64,000 nucleotides of DNA from an uncultured Aquimarina sp. (GTDB taxonomy: Bacteria; Bacteroidota; Bacteroidia; Flavobacteriales; Flavobacteriaceae): positions 1-64,000 of the forward strand of contig CANMDH010000006.1 in NCBI GenBank assembly GCA_947496555.1, written 5' to 3'. A program made the position numbers and the translations under genes. Position 1 is the stretch's first letter. Each line of letters starts with the position of its first letter. Positions 1 through 8,604 of the stretch are shown one piece after another. The notes under the pieces were generated by a model, which did not search any database, was not told where the DNA came from, and saw only the letters and a program-made list of their open reading frames with translations.

Positions 1-356
1 CATTGTCAATTAGTTCTTCATTTTTATAATAAATGAAATTTGAATAAGAGCTTGTTTTAATAATACCCCTACATTAATCCATTGGTTTATTGGACTTTTA
101 AAATAAATCGTATTCTTTAAATTCTCTCATTTTTGCAACTTTCTTATAAGCTGCATACTTGTTATTATTTTTAAGATAAATCAAATTATTTTTTTCTGCC
201 ATATTCAAAATCTTGTATTGAAGTTTTATTTATTGCTTTTTTTACCTTTCTTCATTAGCTTGATTTACTTCACGAAAAACTCATTAAGGACTACTCTCAC
301 TTATCTCCTTTCTTCGTTCTTAAAACTGCTCTAATTTCATTCCAGTGACCATCGTT
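1..356. other. Left-edge region without a convincing gene
   Basis: No ORF of recognisable family is seen here. On the minus strand a 34-codon ORF can be read at 98-202 (starts MAEKNNLIYLKNNN, ends EYDLF), rich in Lys and Asn; it may be a real small protein or a decayed remnant. Just upstream of 351 the minus strand also reads as a short open stretch ending in VLRTKKGDK, which could be the tail of a lost gene. The right end carries the first copy of a 19-bp direct repeat (351-369). Confidence 0.4.
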
Positions 357-369
357 TTATTGAACTTTA
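351..369. repeat. 19-bp direct repeat, copy 1
   Basis: The sequence atcgttttattgaacttta occurs here and again, identical, at 599-617. In both places it overlaps or abuts the 3' end of a small minus-strand ORF (61 aa and 80 aa), in a different reading frame relative to each stop codon. The spacing is 248 bp, about one small gene. This could be a trace of cassette insertion or of local duplication. Confidence 0.8.
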
Positions 370-542
370 TCTAAAGCAACTCTAAGTTGCTCTAGTGTTA
401 ATTCATATATTGGAGTTTCGGGTTCATTTATGCCGTCTAAAAGCTTATTTACATACTCTTCTTTTTGTGCTGGTGTTAAATTCATATTATCAATTTTCTT
501 TTCGATAATGAATTTTCGAAATGCTATCTCTTGTTTTGTCAT
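357..542 (-). CDS. Hypothetical protein, 61 aa
   Basis: A small, highly charged protein predicted to be helical, with no signal peptide, membrane segment or recognised domain. It starts MTKQEIAFRK and ends LRVALDKVQ. Its last codons and stop lie inside a 19-bp sequence that is repeated just after the next gene upstream (599-617), so the two small genes look like units of a cassette-like arrangement. It precedes, in transcription order after the 80-aa gene, nothing recognisable. Function is unknown; coding status is supported mainly by the spacing and the ordered repeat. Confidence 0.5.
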   Translation of the reverse strand: MTKQEIAFRKFIIEKKIDNMNLTPAQKEEYVNKLLDGINEPETPIYELTLEQLRVALDKVQ

Positions 543-598
543 ATCACAATAATATTCATTTCAGTTTCAAAGAGGACAATCGAAATGGACATTATCTT

Positions 599-617
599 AT
601 CGTTTTATTGAACTTTA
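599..617. repeat. 19-bp direct repeat, copy 2
   Basis: Exact second copy of the 351-369 sequence. It contains the stop codon of the 80-aa ORF that ends at 615. See copy 1 for the interpretation. Confidence 0.8.
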
Positions 618-857
618 GTCGGTTAAAATATTAGTTTCTTCTTTATAAAAATTCCAAGCTAATATTTCTAATTCTTCTAATTCTCCTATAAAATCTTCTC
701 TGCCTAATACTAAATAGTATTTATTAGAATTCAACAAGGCTATTTCAACACCAGAATACCAATAGACTTTCTCTACATCTTCGATTTGCTCGTAATTAGG
801 AGATTCTGCTTTACTAACCTCCTTCTTTGATCTTCTGAAGTCAGATATATTTTTCAT
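615..857 (-). CDS. Hypothetical protein, 80 aa
   Basis: A small acidic protein (starts MKNISDFRRSKKEV, ends EETNILTD) with no signal peptide or transmembrane helix. The middle has an alternating hydrophobic pattern (VYWYSGVEIALL, KYYLVLG) that suggests a small beta-containing fold. It lies 16 bp downstream of the ParE-like toxin gene and in the same direction, so it may be co-transcribed with the toxin-antitoxin pair. No family was recognised. Confidence 0.5.
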   Translation of the reverse strand: MKNISDFRRSKKEVSKAESPNYEQIEDVEKVYWYSGVEIALLNSNKYYLVLGREDFIGELEELEILAWNFYKEETNILTD

Positions 858-873
858 CGTTTATTTAGATTAT

Positions 874-1167
874 TTATAAATGCTCTATGAAATTCATTCG
901 CTTTCCAAGAACTCTAACAACATATATTTTGTTTTCATTTTCAAACTGATAAAATATATAATGACCTTTATATCTGTAAAACAAAAGATTACTAGATATA
1001 GACGATACATCTCTTGCAATCTCAGGTCTATTAGCTAATTCATTAAATGTTTTTTCAAGTTCATATTGATATTTTACGGCTTGATGTATACCAAAATAAT
1101 CTATTCCGAACTTGTATATGCCCACCATATCAAATTGAGTTCGGACAGATAAATCATAATTCTCCAT
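874..1167 (-). CDS. parE: ParE/RelE-superfamily toxin
   Basis: 97 aa, the normal length for a type II toxin of the ParE/RelE fold. The pattern fits: an N-terminal helical half (FGIHQAVKYQYELEKTFNELANRPEIARD) followed by a strand-rich half (LLFYRYKGHYIFYQFEN, IYVVRVLGKRMN) with the typical R-x-x-x-H..FY..and V-x-R-V-L-G-x-R-M features of ParE toxins that act on DNA gyrase. The gene overlaps the 3' end of the antitoxin gene by 14 bp, as usual for co-translated pairs. Family-level assignment is fairly sure; the target (gyrase or ribosome) cannot be told from sequence alone. Confidence 0.85.
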   Translation of the reverse strand: MENYDLSVRTQFDMVGIYKFGIDYFGIHQAVKYQYELEKTFNELANRPEIARDVSSISSNLLFYRYKGHYIFYQFENENKIYVVRVLGKRMNFIEHL

Positions 1168-1396
1168 TGTCTACCATTCTTATGATATCACCAACTTTAA
1201 GTTTACTTTTCCCACTTTGCAAACCTTCATCAATGGCATTTTTAAGATCCATAAGTTTCTGGTCCCTTTCCTGGTCTTTTCTAACCAGTTCTCTTACATA
1301 TTCACTATCATTGGTAAAATCTCCATTCTTAATTCTAGTTCTTATCCAACGGTCTTGCTGTTCTGTAAAAGTTATTGATTTTCGTATTGTAGTCAT
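1154..1396 (-). CDS. parD: ParD/CopG-type ribbon-helix-helix antitoxin
   Basis: The start was placed at the internal ATG giving MTTIRKSITFTEQQ, 80 aa; a longer reading from 1459 adds a 21-residue non-conserved leader. The N-terminus has the ribbon (KSITF) and two helices (TEQQDRWIRTRIKNGDF, NDSEYVRELVRKDQE) of the ParD/CopG fold; the C-terminal part would wrap the toxin. The pair is antitoxin-first with a 14-bp overlap. Such antitoxins normally repress their own operon by binding palindromes upstream; a perfect 16-bp inverted repeat lies about 110 bp upstream at 1507-1544. Confidence 0.88.
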   Translation of the reverse strand: MTTIRKSITFTEQQDRWIRTRIKNGDFTNDSEYVRELVRKDQERDQKLMDLKNAIDEGLQSGKSKLKVGDIIRMVDNGEL

Positions 1397-1506
1397 ATTT
1401 TTAATAGATTTGTGATGCAATATAGTGACATTATGCACCACTATAAAGTAATTTAACACTTTTATTTACTCGTGATTTTAAATGAATAGCGACAAATAAC
1501 CGACAC

Positions 1507-1544
1507 TTAACTCTTTACAAAAAGGGCATTTTGTAAAGAGTTAA
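1507..1544. promoter_or_regulatory. Perfect 16-bp inverted repeat between sigma factor and TA pair
   Basis: The arms ttaactctttacaaaa and its exact complement are separated by a 6-base loop (agggca). It sits between the end of the ECF sigma gene (1595) and the start of the antitoxin gene (1396). No T-run follows in either direction, so it is not a classical intrinsic terminator. It may be an operator for the toxin-antitoxin operon or a transcript-end hairpin for the sigma gene. Confidence 0.6.
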
Positions 1545-1594
1545 TTTGTACTATAATTATTCTTATGTGTAGTAAAAGTACTGCGATTCTTTTT

Positions 1595-2182
1595 TTAAAT
1601 CTTAATTTTATTACCAAACATTAAAAACAAAATTGTGTTCATTTTATCGCCAACTTTTTCACGGATGATACTAAACGCTTTACTCATTTGGTTTTCTACC
1701 GTTCTAAATGAAATATTTAGATGTTCAGATATCTCAATGTAAGTTAAACCTTCCTGTTTTCCCATAATGAATATTTCTTTGCATTTAGGGGGTAGATTAT
1801 GAATTTCTTGTTTTACCAAGGCTATCAATTTAGTAAGGTCTCTAACGTCTTCTTCCAGAACAGCATTAAGGTTTTTTACATATTCATTTTCTACCGCTAT
1901 TAAATTACTTTTCTTTCTGTATTGATTGATAAACTCATTATAAACAGATTGGTATAAATAGCTCTTTATAGGGTAGATATCTTTTAATTTTTGTCGCTGT
2001 TCCCAAACCTTTAAGAAAATACTTTGTACAATATCTTCCGAAATATAGATATCTCGGGAAAGACTTTTGGCATAAACACATAATTTATGATAATACGTAT
2101 CCATTAAATAAGCATAAGCGTCCTCATCACCTTTTTTAAGGTGTTCCACCAATATCTTATTGTCAGAATAATCTTTATTCAC
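1595..2182 (-). CDS. ECF RNA polymerase sigma factor (FecI-like, Bacteroidetes)
   Basis: 195 aa. Region 2 is visible at about residues 10-70 (GDEDAYAYLMDTYYHKLCVYA then SEDIVQSIFLKVWEQ), and region 4 at about 125-180 (LPPKCKEIFIMGKQEGLTYIEISEHLNISFRTVENQMSKA), with the helix-turn-helix. The gene is divergent from the FecR-type anti-sigma gene at 2473, which is followed by a SusC/SusD pair; in Bacteroidetes this set forms a trans-envelope system in which ligand binding at SusC releases the sigma factor to transcribe the uptake locus. The last 15 residues are slightly longer than needed for region 4. Confidence 0.93.
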   Translation of the reverse strand: MNKDYSDNKILVEHLKKGDEDAYAYLMDTYYHKLCVYAKSLSRDIYISEDIVQSIFLKVWEQRQKLKDIYPIKSYLYQSVYNEFINQYRKKSNLIAVENEYVKNLNAVLEEDVRDLTKLIALVKQEIHNLPPKCKEIFIMGKQEGLTYIEISEHLNISFRTVENQMSKAFSIIREKVGDKMNTILFLMFGNKIKI

Positions 2183-2241
2183 AAAACTATTACACTAAAT
2201 AGATTTAAATTACTGAATATCCGTTAAGACTCATAATTCAT

Positions 2242-2331
2242 ACGTCACCCTGAACTTGTTTCTGGGTCTCAATTCACAAAAATCTAAAAACCAGGTTTTT
2301 ATGGGATGCTGAAACGAGTTCGGCATGACGT
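2242..2331. repeat. Palindromic interspersed element (TGTCA/TGACA class), copy A
   Basis: 90 bp in the sigma/fecR divergent region. The left end reads acgtcaccctgaacttgttt and the right end is close to its complement (gaaacgagttcggcatgacgt), so the whole element can fold into one long imperfect hairpin. It shares its layout with elements at 27169-27245 and 52668-52743: TGTCA-like ends, arms of about 25 bp and a variable centre. Being inside the divergent promoter region, it could affect expression of either gene. Confidence 0.75.
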
Positions 2332-2472
2332 TAAAAAAGAGTTATTACTAATTACGGATATTCAATTTAAATTAAATGTAAACTTAAAAAAAAATATTTT
2401 CTAATAAATTTTATTAAAAATTGTGGGTGATATTAAATATGAAACGTAATAGGTATAAAGAGTATCATTTAA

Positions 2473-3636
2473 ATGAATCAAAAAATAGAGATTATAATTG
2501 TTAAGTTTTTAATGAACACGGCCAATATTGAGGAGCTGGAGGCATTAACCGATTGGATAAACAAACCAGGGAATAAACAATATTTCAAGAATTATGTGAG
2601 GATTAATTATGCAATGGATATAAACATGAAACAATTTGATACCTTAAATGCTAAAAAAGAATATCTACGTAAAATCAAACAAGATAAGAGTGTATTTTAT
2701 AAATACAGAGTTTATAATGTATTGAAATATCCAGCCGCTGCGATTATAGTTTTTGGTCTGGGGTATTTTTTCAAAGACAATATATTCAACACTCCTGTGA
2801 AACCTGATCCAATAATAGTAAACACTAATATCATTTTGCCAGGCACAGACAAAGCAACCTTAACATTAGAAGATGGTTCTGTTGTAGCTTTAGAAAAAGG
2901 GAATAATTATGAAACGCAAAACGTTAAGAGTAATGGTGAAGAAATTATTTATGATGCTGGAGAAAGATCAAAGGCTGAAATGGCATATAACTATTTAACC
3001 ATTCCAAGAGGAGGGCAGTTTTTTGTAAAGCTATCTGATGGTACTCAAGTTTGGTTAAATTCAGAGTCAAAACTAAAATATCCCGTTAATTTTATTGAAG
3101 GCGAATCGCGTAATGTTGAGTTGATTTATGGGGAAGCATATTTTGATGTATCTCCAAGTACTCTTCACAAAGGCTCTAAATTTAAAGTATTCAATCAGTC
3201 ACAGGAAATAGAAGTATTAGGTACTGAATTCAATATTAAGGCTTACAAAGATGAAACGAGTGTTTATACAACATTAGTAGAGGGTAAGGTAGCTGTAGGT
3301 TTTAATGGAGGAAAAGAAAATTTAGTACCTAATCAACAATCTGATTTAAATATTTTGAGTGGTATTATTACAGTTACCAAAGTTGATGTATTTAATGAAA
3401 TATCGTGGAAAGAAGGCGTATTTACATTTGAATCGAAACCATTGAAAGAAATTACTAAAGTTCTATCTCGTTGGTATGATGTTGATATTATTTTTGATGA
3501 CAAGGCTTCTGAAGAAAAAAGATTTAATGGTTCTTTAAATAGAAAATTGAAAATAAATCAAATACTTGATATAATCAAAAATTTTGACAAAATTAAAGAC
3601 TATGAAATAAATAAAAAAACTATAGTCATAAAATAA
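2473..3636 (+). CDS. FecR-family anti-sigma factor
   Basis: 387 aa. A cytoplasmic N-terminal anti-sigma part (about 1-80) is followed by one membrane helix (about 84-100, YPAAAIIVFGLGYFF). Then comes the periplasmic FecR domain (about 175-280: YNYLTIPRGGQFFVKLSDGTQVWLNS, GEAYFDV, FKVFNQSQEIEVLGTEFNIKAY) and a C-terminal DUF4974/STN-like part (SWKEGVFTFESKPLKEITKVLSRWYDVDI). It would hold the divergent sigma factor and receive the signal from the STN domain of the SusC protein encoded next. Length and order are standard for Bacteroidetes. Confidence 0.95.
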   Translation: MNQKIEIIIVKFLMNTANIEELEALTDWINKPGNKQYFKNYVRINYAMDINMKQFDTLNAKKEYLRKIKQDKSVFYKYRVYNVLKYPAAAIIVFGLGYFFKDNIFNTPVKPDPIIVNTNIILPGTDKATLTLEDGSVVALEKGNNYETQNVKSNGEEIIYDAGERSKAEMAYNYLTIPRGGQFFVKLSDGTQVWLNSESKLKYPVNFIEGESRNVELIYGEAYFDVSPSTLHKGSKFKVFNQSQEIEVLGTEFNIKAYKDETSVYTTLVEGKVAVGFNGGKENLVPNQQSDLNILSGIITVTKVDVFNEISWKEGVFTFESKPLKEITKVLSRWYDVDIIFDDKASEEKRFNGSLNRKLKINQILDIIKNFDKIKDYEINKKTIVIK

Positions 3637-3735
3637 AAAGGGACAAAGCATTTGAAATTTGACGGTTTCACTTCATCCCTTTCATTTTGTTCCATATTAA
3701 TTTAATGTTTAACTAAATTAACACAATTCAAATTT

Positions 3736-6700
3736 ATGCAAATTAAATTTATTCTCGCCTGTTCTCATATTAGAAAAAGGCTCATGCTAATTATTATGAA
3801 GACATTTATCTTTTTACTATGTACTGCGGTATTTGGATTTAATTCTATTAAAACATTTTCTCAAGAGAAAATAAAGATTGAAAAAGATAAAATCGTTTCG
3901 GTTGATGAAGTATTTAAAATCATAACAAAGCAAATAGATTTTAGTTTTATTTATCCTGAAGAATTGTTCAAGGATGCACCTAAAGTCCAATTAAAAAAGG
4001 GAACCATTCATTTAAATAAGCTGCTTGCTTATACATTATCAAGTAGCAAGGTTGAATTTAACCTATCCGAAAATAATGTAATCGTTATCAATGAGCCAGT
4101 AGTATCTAAATCAACTAACAATAAGCCTCAAGGTATTCAAATTTCAGGAATCGTTTCAGATGAAACTGGTCAACCTTTACCGGGGGCAAACATATTAGAG
4201 AAGGGTACAACCAATGGGACTCAAACTGACTTTGATGGGCAGTTCGCATTAGAAATCAATAACGGGAATTCCATTTTGATAGTTTCTTATTTGGGTTTTA
4301 AAACGCAAGAGATTCCGCTTAAGGGAAGAACTGAATTATCAATTATATTAATTGAAGATAAAGCAACTTTAGATGAAGTTTTAGTTGTGGGATACGGCTC
4401 TCAACAGCAAACAAAGGTTTCTGGATCTATTGCTAAAGCGGATATTGGCGAACTTCAGGACTTTCCAGTATCAAATTTTGATCAAGCTTTGGCTGGTAAA
4501 TTAGCAGGTGTGCAAGTATTACAAACCACAGGAGAACCAGGTAGAGAATTGACGATAAAAGTACGAGGAACAAAAACTATAACTGCCGGAGCAGAACCGC
4601 TTTATGTGGTTGATGGCGTTCCTGTGGAAAGCGCAGGTCAGGCTACTGAGGTGATAAGCATGGAAGATATTGAGTCTATACAGGTATTGAAAGATGCTGC
4701 ATCAGCTTCTATTTATGGTTCACGTGGCGGAAATGGTGTAATAATTATCACCACTAAAAAAGGGAAGAAAGGTAAAATGCGTGTGAATTTCAATCATTCT
4801 ACTGGTTTTCAAGAGGTGTCTAACAAAATTGATATGATGGATGCTTATCAATATGCTCAATTATCAAAAGAAGGCCATGATGCAGCTTATTTACAAGAAG
4901 TGCCAACAGGAAGCCCAAATGATCCAAATAGTGCTAGACCTTTAGGATATCATAAGATTCCAGAGGAATTGTTCCCATATTTAAATGGTGAAACAGGTTT
5001 AACGAATACCAATTGGCAGGATGAGATATATAGAACAGCTTCGCTACAACGTATCAATATTTCAATTAGTGGTGCATCGGATAATATAAATTATTTTGTT
5101 TCAGCAAATCATTCAGATCAAGAAGGTATAATAATTAATTCAGATTATTCCAAAACTGGTTTACGTGCTAATTTGGGAGTAACCTCTGGTAAATTCAAAA
5201 TAGGAGTTAATTTAAGTCCTTCATATACTTTTGAAAACCGTGTGTCGGCAAATCAGCCCTATTTTGATGATGGTATTGTCCATACGGCATTATCGTATTC
5301 ACCTACATGGCCAGTATATAATCCAGATGGCAGTTTTAATCAGCAAGGAAATGGTTTTTGGAGAGTTGGTACAGACTATCAGCATAACGAAATGGTAAAC
5401 CCTGTAGCTTTGGCCTTGGTACCCACAAATGAGATTGAGCACTTAAATTTATTGAGTAATTTGTTTGTAGAATATGAGTTGCTTGAAGGGTTAAAACTTA
5501 GATCTTCTTTTGCATTAAGTTTTAATGAATATCAAAATGAATTCTATCGCCCATCTTCTTTAGAAACAAGAGGAAGAAATAACTCAGGTCGTCCTTCTAA
5601 CCCAACAGGAAGATTAAGTACAACCAATATTTATAAATGGACTTTTGAAAACACTATAAACTACAAAAAAAGTTTTGGTAATCACAATTTAGAGGTTTTA
5701 GGCGGTATTACTGCAGAAAAAAGTAGAACAAAACAACAGAGGATATCAGCTCAAGTTGATGCTGCAACAAGAGTAGAAAATGCTATTCAGGTAGTTAGGA
5801 CGGCTTCTCCAGAAGCAGTGAGTTCAACAGGTAGTCTTGGTGAGTGGTCTTTATACTCACTTTTGGCGAGGGCGCAATATGATTTTTCAGGAAAGTATTT
5901 ATTGTCAGCTTCAATGAGGGCTGATGCAAGTTCTCGTTTTGGGGCAAATAATAAATGGGGATATTTCCCTTCATTTTCAGCAGGGTGGAGGGTTTCCCAA
6001 GAAAGCTTTATGGAAAATGTAGGTTGGCTTGACGAACTAAAGATTAGGGGAAGCTATGGTGTCACTGGTAACTTCCAAATTGGTAATTACGAACAAGCGA
6101 CACTATTAGGTGTTGACGAGTATGTGACTGGTATACCAGGACAATTACAAACAGGATTTAGGCCTTCTCAAGTTCCAAATCCAGATTTAGCTTGGGAACA
6201 AACTTATATGTTTAATGCAGGTATAGATTTAGAATTATTTAAGCGACAATTAAGATTTACCATAGAATACTATAATGGAAATACTAAGGATTTATTATTA
6301 GAAATTCCAGTACCGCAGACTACTGGTTTCGGAACAGCGTTACAGAATATTGGAGAGTTAAATAATAGTGGGTTTGAGGCTATAGTTCAAGTATCGCCAA
6401 ACCTAGGAGAGTTTAAATGGGACAGTAGCTTTAATATTTCAGTAAACAGGAATGAAGTAAAAAAATTAGGTCCAGAAGGAACACCTATAATTACAACTGC
6501 AGGAACAGGTCATACCTTCTTTAAAACTGAAATAGGACAACCTATTGGGAACTATTTTTTATTAGTTCAAGATGGTATTTTTTCAACACAAGAAGAATTA
6601 GATCAATATCCACATTTTGGAAGTACAGCAGTGGGTGATTTTAGATTTGTTGACGTAAACAAAGATGGGGTGCTAGATGTAAATGAAGATAGAACTATTG

Positions 6701-7224
6701 TAGGGAATTATGCTCCAGATTTCACATATGGATTTTCTAACAGCTTTAAATATAAAGGATTCGATTTAAACGTGGCCTTTCAAGGTAGCTACGGTGGTGA
6801 GGTGCTAAACTTATTGCGTAGATATATTGCAAATGGAGAAGGTAACTTTAATAATACAACAGAATTACTTAATAGATGGCAGTCTGAAGCAACCCCCGGA
6901 GATGGTAATACTAACAGGGCAAATAGAAAATCCAGAGGTAATAATGGGCGAACCTCCACATGGCATGTTGAGGATGGCTCATATTTAAGATTGCAAAACG
7001 TCTCTCTAGGGTATTCATTACCAAAGTCGATTCTTGACATGGTAAATATTTACAAGACGCGGGTATTTATAACTGGTAATAATTTGTACACATGGTCCGA
7101 TTATACAGGCTATAATCCAGAAGTAAATCTTGCGGGTGGAGGAGACCAATTAACACCTGGTTTAGATTATGGAGTATATCCGCTGGCCAAGACCTATTCA
7201 CTAGGTATTAATGTATCATTTTAA
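3736..7224 (+). CDS. SusC/RagA-family TonB-dependent outer-membrane transporter with STN signalling domain
   Basis: 1162 aa. In order: leader and signal sequence (about 1-42, cleavage near TFSQ), STN domain (about 50-118) that would contact FecR, carboxypeptidase-D-regulatory-like domain (about 134-208, SGIVSDETGQPLPGANILEKG), the linker DEVLVVGYG (213-221), the plug (about 230-345, DAASASIYGSRGGNGVIIITTKKG) and a 22-strand-type barrel ending in a terminal Phe (GINVSF). It forms a pedal-bin importer with the SusD-like lipoprotein 6 bp downstream. The substrate is not visible from the sequence; downstream phosphatase, phosphodiesterase and permease genes point to a phosphodiester. A start at codon 21 (MKTFIFLLC) is also possible. 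Confidence 0.96.
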   Translation: MQIKFILACSHIRKRLMLIIMKTFIFLLCTAVFGFNSIKTFSQEKIKIEKDKIVSVDEVFKIITKQIDFSFIYPEELFKDAPKVQLKKGTIHLNKLLAYTLSSSKVEFNLSENNVIVINEPVVSKSTNNKPQGIQISGIVSDETGQPLPGANILEKGTTNGTQTDFDGQFALEINNGNSILIVSYLGFKTQEIPLKGRTELSIILIEDKATLDEVLVVGYGSQQQTKVSGSIAKADIGELQDFPVSNFDQALAGKLAGVQVLQTTGEPGRELTIKVRGTKTITAGAEPLYVVDGVPVESAGQATEVISMEDIESIQVLKDAASASIYGSRGGNGVIIITTKKGKKGKMRVNFNHSTGFQEVSNKIDMMDAYQYAQLSKEGHDAAYLQEVPTGSPNDPNSARPLGYHKIPEELFPYLNGETGLTNTNWQDEIYRTASLQRINISISGASDNINYFVSANHSDQEGIIINSDYSKTGLRANLGVTSGKFKIGVNLSPSYTFENRVSANQPYFDDGIVHTALSYSPTWPVYNPDGSFNQQGNGFWRVGTDYQHNEMVNPVALALVPTNEIEHLNLLSNLFVEYELLEGLKLRSSFALSFNEYQNEFYRPSSLETRGRNNSGRPSNPTGRLSTTNIYKWTFENTINYKKSFGNHNLEVLGGITAEKSRTKQQRISAQVDAATRVENAIQVVRTASPEAVSSTGSLGEWSLYSLLARAQYDFSGKYLLSASMRADASSRFGANNKWGYFPSFSAGWRVSQESFMENVGWLDELKIRGSYGVTGNFQIGNYEQATLLGVDEYVTGIPGQLQTGFRPSQVPNPDLAWEQTYMFNAGIDLELFKRQLRFTIEYYNGNTKDLLLEIPVPQTTGFGTALQNIGELNNSGFEAIVQVSPNLGEFKWDSSFNISVNRNEVKKLGPEGTPIITTAGTGHTFFKTEIGQPIGNYFLLVQDGIFSTQEELDQYPHFGSTAVGDFRFVDVNKDGVLDVNEDRTIVGNYAPDFTYGFSNSFKYKGFDLNVAFQGSYGGEVLNLLRRYIANGEGNFNNTTELLNRWQSEATPGDGNTNRANRKSRGNNGRTSTWHVEDGSYLRLQNVSLGYSLPKSILDMVNIYKTRVFITGNNLYTWSDYTGYNPEVNLAGGGDQLTPGLDYGVYPLAKTYSLGINVSF

Positions 7225-7230
7225 AAAATT

Positions 7231-8604
7231 ATGAAAATGCAAAAAATAATATATATACTTTTAGCGGTTTTTGTATTCTCAAGTTGCAGTGATAGTTTTA
7301 CAGAAATTGTCTCAGGGAATAACCCAACAACAGAGAGTTTTTACAGGAATTCTGATGATTTTAATGCAGCTGTCATGGCAGCGTATGCTAAATTACAAGG
7401 ACAGGTTAGCTTGTATTTTGAGTTAAGTGAGTGGCGTTCAGATAACTTAGATCTTGGAGCACCTACGGCAGGAACTCAAGATCGGTTTAACATTAACAAG
7501 TTTCAGGAAACCTCCGCCAATGAGTTAATTAGAGATGCATGGGCAAATTTTTATAACGGCATTTTTCGCGCCAATACGATAACTGACAATATAACTAGTG
7601 TCAATTTTGATGAAAATTTAAAAAAACAATATGAAGCAGAAGCTAGATTTATTAGAGCACTTACATACTTTAATATTGTACGATTATGGGGAGATGCTCC
7701 CATTGTTTTAAGGGTTGTTTCTGTAGAAGAGTCCCTTGGTATTGGAAGAAGTCCTGCATCAGAAGTATATAGTGTAATTGAAGATGATTTGCAATTTGCT
7801 ACAGCTAATTTGCCATCCTCGTATCCCGCTCAGGATTTTGGAAGAGCAACTTCAGGAGCTGCTAAGACTTTATTGGGTAAAGTCTATTTAACTCAAAAGA
7901 GGTATAGTGAAGCTGCCAACATATTAAATGAAGTTGTTGGACAATACAGTTTACTAAATGATGTTTCGGATGTTTTTGATACAGAAAACAAGAACAACAA
8001 TGAAGTCATTTTTTCCATTCGCTTTAATAAGGAAATTGCAACTGAGGATCACGGTCTATGGTTTGCGGTGTCTGATATTTCCATATCTCCATTTACTTCA
8101 AAATTGGTAAATGCTTATAATCTAACTGATGCCAGAAAAAGTTTAATAGATTTTCAAGCTGTTGGTAATTTGTTTGTTCCAGGTAAATTCTTTGATACAG
8201 AGTCCTCATTTAGAAGTTTTGGTAACGATTACATTTTATTACGATATGCCGATTTGCTATTGATGCTCTCGGAAGCTTTGAACGAACAAGGCTATCAACC
8301 TAATGGGACTGCTTTCGGTTACTTAAATGATATAAGGGAAAGAGCAAACCTTGCTCCTTTATCGGCAACAGAACTTCCAGATCAAGTCAGTTTTAGAGAA
8401 GCGGTACTTAACGAACGCTTTTTAGAATTTCCGTTTGAAGGACACCGTTGGTTTGATTTAATAAGAACCAATACAGCGCAAAACGAAATTAGTACAGGAA
8501 TAGGTATTAACATACAAGATTATCAATTATTATACCCCGTTCCACAAGCAGAAATAGAAAAAATTAATAATACTTCAATTTTTGACCAGAATGAAGGCTA
8601 CTAG
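7231..8604 (+). CDS. SusD/RagB-family surface lipoprotein
   Basis: 457 aa with a lipoprotein signal ending VFVFSSC (lipidated Cys19), an N-terminal SusD-like domain (NPTTESFYRNSDDFNAAVMAAYAKL), TPR-like helices (AEARFIRALTYFNIVRLWGD) and the C-terminal RagB/SusD motif (LRYADLLLMLSEALNE... RFLEFPFEGHRWFDLIRT). It is the lid of the SusC transporter encoded immediately upstream. The C-terminal coding end overlaps the start of the next gene by 14 bp, indicating co-translation. Confidence 0.96.
   Translation: MKMQKIIYILLAVFVFSSCSDSFTEIVSGNNPTTESFYRNSDDFNAAVMAAYAKLQGQVSLYFELSEWRSDNLDLGAPTAGTQDRFNINKFQETSANELIRDAWANFYNGIFRANTITDNITSVNFDENLKKQYEAEARFIRALTYFNIVRLWGDAPIVLRVVSVEESLGIGRSPASEVYSVIEDDLQFATANLPSSYPAQDFGRATSGAAKTLLGKVYLTQKRYSEAANILNEVVGQYSLLNDVSDVFDTENKNNNEVIFSIRFNKEIATEDHGLWFAVSDISISPFTSKLVNAYNLTDARKSLIDFQAVGNLFVPGKFFDTESSFRSFGNDYILLRYADLLLMLSEALNEQGYQPNGTAFGYLNDIRERANLAPLSATELPDQVSFREAVLNERFLEFPFEGHRWFDLIRTNTAQNEISTGIGINIQDYQLLYPVPQAEIEKINNTSIFDQNEGY

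Noticed and set aside
599-860. Integron attC sites at the 19-bp repeats
   Set aside because: The repeat lacks the GTTRRRY core and the paired R/L boxes, and no integrase is present in the window.
1047-1415. 122-codon plus-strand ORF across the toxin-antitoxin pair
   Set aside because: It is the antisense shadow of the ParD/ParE genes, which have clear family motifs.
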